Shown here: piece by piece, positions 7,459 to 13,774 of the stretch
How the letters are laid out: each line of letters starts with the position of its first letter
How positions within the stretch are numbered: the stretch's first letter is position 1
Source of the DNA: CAWIVJ01 sp963839525
GTDB lineage: Bacteria > Cyanobacteriota > Vampirovibrionia > Gastranaerophilales > Gastranaerophilaceae
Direction of reading: 5' to 3'
NCBI GenBank assembly: GCA_963839525.1
Contig: CAWIVJ010000005.1
Location: 62,001-126,000, forward strand
DNA length: 64,000 nt
Notes under the pieces: generated by a model
Told to the model about the DNA's origin: nothing
The model's input: the letters and a program-made list of their open reading frames with translations, nothing else
The model's database searches: none
Program-made: the position numbers and the translations under genes

Positions 7459-9154
7459 AAATACCTTCCAAAAACTCTGTTAAATCTAATGCTTGATTTA
7501 ATATTACCATAGCATTTTTAGATTTCAATAACTCTTTTAAATTCTGTGATTTATCCTGAGGAGGCAAAACTCCTATTCCTGTGACATTTGCAACATTAGC
7601 ACAGATCATGTCATCAACGGTATCTCCAAGATAATAAATTTTATCCGTAATAATTTTTTCTTTAATTATTTCAAGTCCGCGGCAATCAGGTTTTTGTCTG
7701 TCCATTCCTACATCATCCATTGTGATTACGGGGTAAAAATATTGCGCAAAGCCATGTTTATCAAGCGTAAAAAATGCTTCTTGCTTTAATCTGCCGGTAA
7801 ATATTGCCAAATTATAGTTTTTAGCCAAACCTTTGAAAAATTCGTGGTTTACAAGCGGTTCTTCAATATCTGCAAGTTTTTCATAGTGTGATTGAAAAAC
7901 TTTTACAATTTCATCGTATTTTATGTTAAATCCGTATTTTTTCAATAAAAACTCTGTCAAATCCCAATCATTGTTAAGACCGCCAAGTCTTTTTGTATCA
8001 GAAATTTCTTGCTCGGAAGCCTCTTTTCCTGTAAAATGATTAAAAGTTTTTTGCACTGCAACCCTGTAAGATTTTGATGCATCTACTAAAACTCCATCCA
8101 TATCAAATACAATTGTAGGCTTAATTTTCAAAACATCAAGAATTTTTTCAGTATTTTCAAGTCTTGGAATAGTTATTCTTAAACAATTTTCAAGAATCGG
8201 AATCTGCTTAAATTTTTTGACTTTAATTTTATTTAAAAGGAGTTTATGGTAAATAAAATTAGCTTTTGCACCAAAATCAACGCATAAAAAATTTGTTTTT
8301 GAAGGATAAACAATCGCTCCGAGCTTTTGCAAACCTTGAGTCATCACTTTTTTTGATTTTTCTATTTCAATCCTTACATTTTCAAAATATTTAATATCAT
8401 CAAGAGATGCAAGTCCTGCTTTTAGAGTTAAATTTGACACATTGTACGGATTCAAATATTTTCTTAATTCTTTTATATTTTGAGATGCTGAAATTACGTA
8501 GCCTAATCTAAGTCCTGCAAGTGCAAAATCTTTTGAAAAAGAGCGGACAATAAAAATATTTTCTCTGTTTTTAAGCAAATCTAAATTTGTAATTCCTGCA
8601 TAATTTCCGTAAGTTTCATCAATTAAAACAGCCTTATTTTCTGATTTTTCTATAATTTTTTTAATTATATTCCGCTCAATTATTTCGCCTGTTGGAGAAT
8701 TAGGTGTTGTAAGATAAATAAAATCAGCCTTTTTAATATTTTTAATAAATTCTTCTGCAGGAAATTGCCATTTTTGAGTATATAGAATTTCCAAATAATT
8801 CAGCCCGTTGATTCTTGAATAAATTTTGGGCATTACAAAAGAAGGAGCTACATTTAAAACGGTTTGACCGGGCTCCAAGAATATCCCCAAAATTGCACAA
8901 ATTGCTTCATCTGCCCCAGCCGTTAAAATTATGTTTTCAATACCAACTCCATGAAAGTCTGCTAATTTTTGAAGTAATTTCCCAAAATAAGGGTAATATT
9001 GAACATCACAAGCCTCAATATTTTTTAAAGCTTCAATAACTTTCGGAGAAGGTCCGAAATCACTTTCGTTACTATCTAGTTTTAAGTAATCCTCATCATC
9101 AAAAAGCGGAACGTAATATGCACTTAAATTTCGAATAGTTTTTTTTGCTTCCAT
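7445..9154 (-). CDS. hisC: Histidinol-phosphate aminotransferase fused to a HAD phosphatase
   Basis: Two-domain cytosolic enzyme of histidine synthesis. Residues 1 to about 345 are a class I/II aminotransferase: LDSNESDFGPSP at the N terminus, TTPNSPTGE, and the PLP lysine in RSFSKDFALAGLRLGY. From about residue 350 a HAD domain follows with DMDGVLVD (nucleophile), IFTGR, RQKPD (lysine) and YLGDTVDDM (acid pair). I infer that the HAD domain removes phosphate from histidinol phosphate, because the gene runs straight into hisB. This substrate is not proven. Start: I prefer ATG at 9154 over TTG at 9169; neither has a Shine-Dalgarno, and a TATAAT lies at 9166-9161, suggesting a leaderless message. 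Confidence 0.9.
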   Translation of the reverse strand: MEAKKTIRNLSAYYVPLFDDEDYLKLDSNESDFGPSPKVIEALKNIEACDVQYYPYFGKLLQKLADFHGVGIENIILTAGADEAICAILGIFLEPGQTVLNVAPSFVMPKIYSRINGLNYLEILYTQKWQFPAEEFIKNIKKADFIYLTTPNSPTGEIIERNIIKKIIEKSENKAVLIDETYGNYAGITNLDLLKNRENIFIVRSFSKDFALAGLRLGYVISASQNIKELRKYLNPYNVSNLTLKAGLASLDDIKYFENVRIEIEKSKKVMTQGLQKLGAIVYPSKTNFLCVDFGAKANFIYHKLLLNKIKVKKFKQIPILENCLRITIPRLENTEKILDVLKIKPTIVFDMDGVLVDASKSYRVAVQKTFNHFTGKEASEQEISDTKRLGGLNNDWDLTEFLLKKYGFNIKYDEIVKVFQSHYEKLADIEEPLVNHEFFKGLAKNYNLAIFTGRLKQEAFFTLDKHGFAQYFYPVITMDDVGMDRQKPDCRGLEIIKEKIITDKIYYLGDTVDDMICANVANVTGIGVLPPQDKSQNLKELLKSKNAMVILNQALDLTEFLEGIYAAK

Positions 9155-9160
9155 AAGTTC

Positions 9161-9166
9161 ATTATA
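9161..9166 (-). promoter_or_regulatory. -10 box TATAAT of the hisC fusion gene
   Basis: TATAAT six bases upstream of the ATG at 9154, the same spacing as before the 58-residue gene at 1002. No good -35. It argues against the upstream TTG start, which would lie before the predicted transcript start. Confidence 0.45.
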
Positions 9167-9272
9167 CAATAAAAATAAAATGAAATTTTAGTTTTTTGTT
9201 ATTATGCCTTACATATTAAATGTTTTTTGATATAATTAATTATGGTAAAAAAAATAAAAGGTTATAAATAAG

Positions 9273-9953
9273 ATGGTTAAATCAGTAATTTTACTTTCAG
9301 GAGGACTCGATTCTTTTGTTAGTTTAGCTCTGGCTCATAAAGAATATAATATAGAACTTGCATTGACTTTTGACTATGGACAAAAATCAGCACCGCAAGA
9401 AATTTCAGCATCAGAAAAAATTTGTGAACACTACAAAATCAAACACAAAGTGATAAAATTAGATTGGCTGAAAGAAATTACCAAAACAGCACTTGTAAGT
9501 GAAAAAGACATACCGTTAACATCCTTAAAAGATTTAAGCTCAGATGCTTTTACAGAGGAAAGCGCCGTTTCTGTTTGGGTTCCAAACAGAAACGGCGCTT
9601 TCTTAAATATAGCAGGATGCTTTGCTGATTCCGTAGGTTATGACTATATAATTTTTGGGGCAAATAAAGAAGAAGGCCAAACTTTTCCTGATAATACACA
9701 GGAATTTATTGATAAAATTAATGAAGCTTTTAAGTATTCTACTCAAAAAAAGCCGAAAGTATATGCACCCTTGATTAATTTAGATAAAAGTGGTATAGTA
9801 AAAGCGGCGATTAAACATTGTGTTCCTTTAGAATTAACCAGAAGTTGTTACTCTACAAAAGAAAAACATTGCGGTATATGTGAGTCTTGCGTAAGGCTTA
9901 AAAGAGCTTTAGAAGAAAACAAATGTGAAGAAATTATTAGAGAATTATTTTAA
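9273..9953 (+). CDS. queC: 7-cyano-7-deazaguanine (preQ0) synthase
   Basis: Converts carboxydeazaguanine to preQ0 with ATP and ammonia, feeding queuosine tRNA modification or deazapurine metabolism. The PP-loop LLSGGLDS is at residues 8-15, FDYGQKSAPQE follows, VWVPNRNG lies mid-protein, and the C-terminal zinc site is CYSTKEKHCGICESC. Length 226 aa is normal. The middle of the gene holds a 21-bp perfect palindrome (9558-9602) that encodes the conserved VWVPNRNG segment. The gene is followed after one base by a DUF366 gene, so they form an operon. A TATAAT is seen near 9231-9236. I looked for a preQ1 riboswitch in the 100-base leader and found none. Confidence 0.95.
   Translation: MVKSVILLSGGLDSFVSLALAHKEYNIELALTFDYGQKSAPQEISASEKICEHYKIKHKVIKLDWLKEITKTALVSEKDIPLTSLKDLSSDAFTEESAVSVWVPNRNGAFLNIAGCFADSVGYDYIIFGANKEEGQTFPDNTQEFIDKINEAFKYSTQKKPKVYAPLINLDKSGIVKAAIKHCVPLELTRSCYSTKEKHCGICESCVRLKRALEENKCEEIIRELF
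9558..9602. repeat. 21-bp perfect inverted repeat inside queC
   Basis: Left arm GAA plus AGCGCCGTTTCTGTTTGG (9558-9578), loop GTT, right arm the exact complement (9582-9602). The right arm ends in TTTC and is followed by TTAAAT. It is far more GC-rich than its surroundings and would form a very stable hairpin in the mRNA, within the codons for ESAVSVWVPNRNGAF. Confidence 0.9.
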
Positions 9954-9954
9954 T

Positions 9955-10515
9955 ATGCATACAAAATTTATAGAAGAAGAGATTAAATATACAGGAAATG
10001 AACTTGCACCCCATTGGATTTATAAAAATTTTCATCTTCAAGGTGATTCTATAGTAGCTTTTTGCGGTGAATGCGACGTAAAATTAACTGAAATGGTTGA
10101 TATAGAAGATGTTATTAACAACGAACCGATTTATTCGAAATTAATGTTAAATTTTATAGTAGAGCATTTTAATATAGGATTAGTCGAGGGGGTATTAAAA
10201 CAAAGGCTTTTTATCAGTATAATAAAAGAAATTCTTGAAAAAGAAATATCTGTTCCCGTAATTAGAGAAGGTGATGATTTGTTTGTAGACGAAAAAAAAT
10301 TATCTGTTTCTATTGCTACAAAATCTCTAACTTCTGTCTTAATACATGTGGGAATAAATATTAATCCAAGCGGAGCTCCCATTGAAGCAATCGGTTTAAG
10401 TTTATTAAAAATTTCTGACATAAGAGGATTTGCACAAAAAATCATGTTAAAATATTCTCAGGAAATAGAAGATATATTATTAGCCAGCACTAAAGTAATT
10501 GGTCGTTGTGACTAA
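9955..10515 (+). CDS. DUF366 family protein
   Basis: Cytosolic protein of about 186 residues and unknown function. The start MHTKFIEEEIKYTG, then LAPHWIYKNFHLQGDSIVAFCGECDV, matches the DUF366 family as I remember it from archaea and some anaerobic bacteria. I chose the ATG at 9955, one base after the queC stop, because the family begins with MH-x-KFIE; the longer frame from GTG at 9925 would overlap queC. The tight pairing with queC suggests a task in deazaguanine synthesis or its use, which is inference from gene order only. The next gene starts nine bases after its stop. Confidence 0.8.
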   Translation: MHTKFIEEEIKYTGNELAPHWIYKNFHLQGDSIVAFCGECDVKLTEMVDIEDVINNEPIYSKLMLNFIVEHFNIGLVEGVLKQRLFISIIKEILEKEISVPVIREGDDLFVDEKKLSVSIATKSLTSVLIHVGININPSGAPIEAIGLSLLKISDIRGFAQKIMLKYSQEIEDILLASTKVIGRCD

Positions 10516-10524
10516 GGAGAATCG

Positions 10525-11211
10525 ATGAAAACACCGGACTATTTAAGTTATCAAAGGTATAAAAAGAAAAGAGATTCTAATCCTGACAAAAGAATGCTAG
10601 TTTTTGTAACAACTTTTTTTGCAACGTTGCTTCTTTTTACTGTAATTGCTAAGAGTCTTTCTCCTGATGTTGACGTAACAATCGGCGATGAATCTCAAAC
10701 AGATGCCAAGGAAACAGGGTTGGGGGTTAAGAGATTTATTGATGAAAGATTAAAAATGATTCAATTAGACGATAGTTCAGCCGGCGTTTCTGTTAAAGAA
10801 CCCCCTAAACAACATCAAGAATATTACGAAGATTTTGACAGCTTCCTTCAAGAAACCGAAGAAAAAGTCAGCCTGCCGACTAAAACGGATACTTATAGTG
10901 AAGAGGAAAACTTAGAAGAGCTTGTTCAGTCTGCGCCTAAAGAGCAGAAATTAGCGAATAAAGATTTATCAAGACCTTTTGAAAGTGTAAAAACGTCAAA
11001 AATTTATGTAGGACGTTACTCAACAATTGAACAAGCAAAAGTTGCTCAGGAAATTTTGGCAGATTCAGACCTCGGGGTAAACCCTTTTATTAAGGACTTA
11101 GGCAGATATTATACTTTACAAATAGGTGTTTACTCAAGCAGAGCAAAAGCTGAAGAGATTACTTCAAGATTGCTGGAAAATAATTTCCCTGCAAGAGTCG
11201 TTCAAGAGTAA
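10525..11211 (+). CDS. SPOR-domain membrane protein
   Basis: Single-pass inner-membrane protein: a basic cytosolic N terminus, one membrane helix at about residues 25-44 (LVFVTTFFATLLLFTVIA), a disordered acidic linker, and a C-terminal SPOR domain from about residue 152 (SKIYVGRYSTIEQAKVAQEI, then YYTLQIGVYSSRAKAEEI). SPOR domains bind denuded septal peptidoglycan, so a role in division or cell-wall remodelling is likely. AAGGAG precedes the ATG. It is the third gene of the queC operon by spacing. Confidence 0.85.
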   Translation: MKTPDYLSYQRYKKKRDSNPDKRMLVFVTTFFATLLLFTVIAKSLSPDVDVTIGDESQTDAKETGLGVKRFIDERLKMIQLDDSSAGVSVKEPPKQHQEYYEDFDSFLQETEEKVSLPTKTDTYSEEENLEELVQSAPKEQKLANKDLSRPFESVKTSKIYVGRYSTIEQAKVAQEILADSDLGVNPFIKDLGRYYTLQIGVYSSRAKAEEITSRLLENNFPARVVQE

Positions 11212-11292
11212 TTTTTTTATTAAAATTTTTTAAAGAATTAAGTTGATTTTTTAAAATGTCCATGCTACGCTTAAGTTCAGCCGAAGGGTTGT

Positions 11293-11375
11293 GGGCTATT
11301 AGCTCAGGTGGCTAGAGCACTCTGCCGAGCAAAAGTTGACTAAATGTCAAGTTTTGTGAGAGGCCTGATAAGGGT
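11293..11375 (+). pseudogene. Broken partial copy of tRNA-Ile
   Basis: Bases 11293-11318 are identical to the first 26 bases of the intact tRNA-Ile 134 bp downstream. After about 45 unrelated bases, 11364-11375 repeats the anticodon-arm segment CCTGATAAGGGT. The T-arm and acceptor 3' strand are missing, so it cannot fold as tRNA. The gap to the true tRNA contains AGTGAAAACTGAATAA, a spacer motif also resembling the one upstream of tRNA-Gly at 48.7 kb. It could be left from integration of a mobile element. Confidence 0.8.
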
Positions 11376-11426
11376 CAGCCTGACAAGACAACAAAATAGT
11401 GAAAACTGAATAAAAAAACAAAATAA

Positions 11427-11500
11427 GGGCTATTAGCTCAGGTGGCTAGAGCGCACCCCTGATAAGGGTGAGGTCCCTGGTTCGAGTCCAGGATGGCCCA
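11427..11500 (+). tRNA. tRNA-Ile (GAU)
   Basis: Folds as a full cloverleaf: acceptor GGGCTAT / ATGGCCC, D-arm AGCTCAGGTGGCTAGAGC, anticodon stem ACCCC/GGGGT-like pairs around CTGATAA with anticodon GAT, and T-arm CCTGGTTCGAGTCCAGG. Discriminator A; CCA is not encoded. In many bacteria this tRNA sits between 16S and 23S rRNA, but no rRNA is visible here. A terminator follows directly and integrase remnants lie next to it. Confidence 0.96.
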
Positions 11501-11510
11501 GATTAAAATC

Positions 11511-11550
11511 AATAGCAGCAGGCGTTTTCAGCCGCTGCTATTTTGTTTTT
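11511..11550 (+). terminator. Rho-independent terminator after tRNA-Ile
   Basis: AATAGCAGC (11511-11519) pairs with GCTGCTATT (11534-11542), followed by TTGTTTTT. Ends the tRNA transcript 11 bases after the tRNA. Confidence 0.85.
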
Positions 11551-11556
11551 GTGTAA

Positions 11557-11732
11557 TCTATGTGTCTCAACAAAATTTTAGGACACGCAAGCGTTCAAAT
11601 AAAACTGATACTTACTCACACCTATTTTCAACAATCGGCAAATTTTGGTGTGGGTTGAAGAACATTTACCCCTCGCCGGAACTTCAAATCAACGCTATGG
11701 AACGAATAGCGGAAGATTTTTTAGTAGCGTAA
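11557..11732 (+). pseudogene. Tyrosine recombinase (integrase), C-terminal remnant
   Basis: In one frame the sequence reads CLNKILGHASVQIK; after a one-base shift near 11601-11607 it continues TDTYSHLFSTI and runs to a stop at 11732 through PSPELQINAMERIAEDFL. Together these give the LGH motif and the TYSHL nucleophile motif that end phage/ICE-type tyrosine recombinases. No N-terminal part is present upstream; a stop lies just before and the tRNA-Ile terminator occupies the space. The remnant therefore is broken by both truncation and frameshift. Its position next to a tRNA gene is typical for such integrases. Confidence 0.78.
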
Positions 11733-11770
11733 ACAGATTTAAAATTTCAAGTCTATATTTTACTTATGGA

Positions 11771-12169
11771 TTATACACTTGTATTTAATCTTTTAATTTC
11801 AGAGCCATGTTTTCCTTGTTGTACAAAATACTCTGCCCTTGCAAAGCCACATGCATCAGTAACAAGCCTAACCCCATTTTTAATTCTATTTAAAAAATCT
11901 CTTGCAGCTCCTGCTTTTGTTGTTCCTATACCTGATACTTCAATTAAAACTCTCCCTTTTTTTATTTCTGCTGGCTTAGCCAAATCAACGTAAAATCTAC
12001 CATCCTTCAATTTTCTAAAATTAGCAAGTTCTCCACCAATTTTAGCTGGAACATGACAGAATTGATTACTTATTACTTCTGTTACGATTTTTCCATAGGA
12101 TAATTTTCGGGATAATCTATTCAGTTGATGAACTGAACCATTAAATGATACTTGTGAATTATCTAACAT
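11771..12169 (-). CDS. Unrecognised protein, 132 aa, with VSFNG motif
   Basis: A soluble protein starting MLDNSQVSFNG, with GGELANFRKLKDGRFYVDL in the middle and VLIEVSGIGTTKAGAARDFLNRI further on. AAGGAG precedes the ATG, supporting expression. No family recognised and no signal peptide. It lies between the two integrase remnants, so it may be cargo of the decayed element, although its VSFNG N-terminal motif is shared with core-looking proteins elsewhere in the window (31.7, 49.5 and 54.6 kb). Codon use is similar to its neighbours. Confidence 0.65.
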   Translation of the reverse strand: MLDNSQVSFNGSVHQLNRLSRKLSYGKIVTEVISNQFCHVPAKIGGELANFRKLKDGRFYVDLAKPAEIKKGRVLIEVSGIGTTKAGAARDFLNRIKNGVRLVTDACGFARAEYFVQQGKHGSEIKRLNTSV

Positions 12170-12372
12170 AATTTCTCCTTCATACGTTACTAAAATTATA
12201 CTGATGATTATATAAAATCGGTAAAGGGAAAAATTACCTTTTTAGCGAAATTATTTACAAAAATTAATAAAACACAGGCAAAAGCCAGTAAAATAGGCAC
12301 TTAAATAATTTAGAGGTATGAATATACCGCCACAGATAATTTAACGAGCCTTAACAGGCAATAGAGCAGAGC

Positions 12373-12663
12373 CTACGGCGCTAAATAGTTGTTAATGTAC
12401 TGTTCATCCATTTTAAATTCGGTATATTTCCAACGAAGGTCTTCAATTCCAAATTTATGTACAGGCTCATATTTTTTAAACTTAAAGCCGGATTTTCCAT
12501 CCACAAAAGTTTTAAAACCGCTTATCATTCCGCCGATAATCAGGCTAAAACTGTAAATAATCAAAGAAATACCAACCAATATTCCAATCGCAGAAGTACA
12601 AAAAGCGATACCGAACACCAATAAAATCAACCCTAAAAACGAAACACCCAGTCCAAAAATCAT
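12373..12663 (-). CDS. Small membrane protein, about 96 aa
   Basis: Two close hydrophobic segments at residues 1-22 and 24-50 (GLGVSFLGLILLVFGIAF, then IGILVGISLIIYSFSLIIGG) followed by a charged cytosolic tail ending NNYLAP. I start it at ATG 12663, which overlaps the stop of the integrase remnant; the alternative TTG at 12669 adds two residues. There is no convincing ribosome-binding site. It sits inside the decayed mobile region and could be residual cargo. Function unknown. Confidence 0.5.
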   Translation of the reverse strand: MIFGLGVSFLGLILLVFGIAFCTSAIGILVGISLIIYSFSLIIGGMISGFKTFVDGKSGFKFKKYEPVHKFGIEDLRWKYTEFKMDEQYINNYLAP

Positions 12664-12977
12664 TCCCAAAATCCGTATAAAATTTCTTCAACATCGTTTT
12701 GTATTGCGTAATCAATTCCCATTTCAGTCATTCTTGTTGCAGCGGTGTGCCGTAAATCATGAAACCTAAAATTAGAAATTTCTGCTTTTTTAAGCAAATT
12801 TCTATATCCTTTTTTAACATCAATATATTTGTCATCTGTATTAGGATTAGTAAAAACATACTCACTCCTGATATATTTATCATTTTTAAAATTTGAAGTA
12901 TTTTCATTGTCCTGCCCCCGTATAATTGGTTCTTTTTTAATGTAAATAAATTGATAGATAAAATTATCAAAATATAT
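12660..12977 (-). pseudogene. Tyrosine recombinase (integrase) remnant with HxLRHT motif
   Basis: An open stretch of 105 codons with no start codon: it reads KKEPIIRGQ, EYVFTNPNTDDKYIDVKKGY, then FRFHDLRHTAATRMTEMGID and stops shortly after at YGFWE. HDLRHT with the following ATRM is the catalytic His/Arg box of tyrosine recombinases. The N-terminal core-binding domain and Arg I are missing upstream, and the downstream LGH and Tyr motifs are lost after MGID. Those lost motifs are found, inverted, 1 kb away at 11557-11640, as if one gene had been split by an inversion. Confidence 0.82.
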
Positions 12978-13050
12978 TTACTCTTGGGAATTGACATTTT
13001 AAGTAATTACTTGTATATAATCATATAAATTATAATTAATATGAGGAAAA

Positions 13051-13737
13051 ATGCTTTTACTATATTTATTAAGTTTATTAATCTATAACCCGATCCAATT
13101 CATCATAACTATTATGATACTTATTGTACCGTTATTTATGAGTATAACTTTTCACGAATATGCCCATGGGTATGTTGCTTATAAATTCGGAGACCCGACA
13201 CCGAAATTACAAGGCAGGTTAACCCTTAACCCTTTTGCACACCTTGATCCTCTCGGAACTTTAATGCTTTTCATAATAGGCATAGGATGGGCAAAACCCG
13301 TTATGCTAAATCCTTTAAATTATCCAAGCAAAACAAAACAAATGTTAGTTGCCTTAGCAGGTCCTGCAAGCAATATTTTACTTGCCTTGATTTTCGCAGT
13401 TATATTAGCTTCTATGCAACTGGCAAACAATGGAGAAGGCGGTGAGATATTTAAAACTTTAGTAATGTCAATCAATATAATCATCAGAATAAACTTAATT
13501 TTAGCAATATTCAATATGCTTCCAATCCCTCCTCTTGATGGTTCAAGAGTCATATCCTGGTTGCTTCCGGAACAACTTGAATATTTTTATCTTTCTCTAG
13601 AACCATATGGTTTAATTCTGATATTAATAATGCTTTTTATGGGAGGTTTTAACTTCCTTTTAAATTCCGTAAACTTAATCCAATTAAAACTGTTAGAACT
13701 TATTAAAACTTTTATTGCAATTTATATTATGCAATAA
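13051..13737 (+). CDS. Site-2 protease family zinc metalloprotease (peptidase M50)
   Basis: Polytopic inner-membrane protease of 228 residues. The catalytic HEYAH is at residues 35-39 inside a membrane helix, and the third metal ligand lies in NMLPIPPLDGSRV near residue 170. The short length without a PDZ domain places it with the compact bacterial M50B group rather than RseP. GAGG lies upstream of the ATG. Substrates cannot be deduced; the neighbours are a decayed mobile region and, convergently, carB. Confidence 0.88.
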   Translation: MLLLYLLSLLIYNPIQFIITIMILIVPLFMSITFHEYAHGYVAYKFGDPTPKLQGRLTLNPFAHLDPLGTLMLFIIGIGWAKPVMLNPLNYPSKTKQMLVALAGPASNILLALIFAVILASMQLANNGEGGEIFKTLVMSINIIIRINLILAIFNMLPIPPLDGSRVISWLLPEQLEYFYLSLEPYGLILILIMLFMGGFNFLLNSVNLIQLKLLELIKTFIAIYIMQ

Positions 13738-13774
13738 TACTTTTTCAATGTTTTAAAGTTTTTCGTTTAAATTT

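Noticed and set aside
9170..9272. preQ1 riboswitch upstream of queC
   Set aside because: The 100-base leader has no recognisable aptamer stem or A-rich tail followed by an anti-SD; only a TATAAT is evident.
9925..9954. GTG at 9925 as the DUF366 start
   Set aside because: It would overlap queC and add residues not expected at the family N terminus; ATG 9955 gives the conserved MHxKFIE start.
11212..11300. rRNA operon spacer or rRNA near tRNA-Ile
   Set aside because: tRNA-Ile(GAU) and the TGAAAACTGAATAA motif recall a 16S-23S spacer, but no 16S or 23S sequence is present on either side.
11493..11732. 79-residue open frame starting inside tRNA-Ile
   Set aside because: Its start lies in the tRNA 3' end and it runs through the tRNA terminator; only its second half is meaningful, as an integrase remnant.
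12728..12997. 89-residue minus-strand open frame
   Set aside because: It is an out-of-frame reading of the integrase remnant; the frame with HDLRHTAATRM has the real protein signal.
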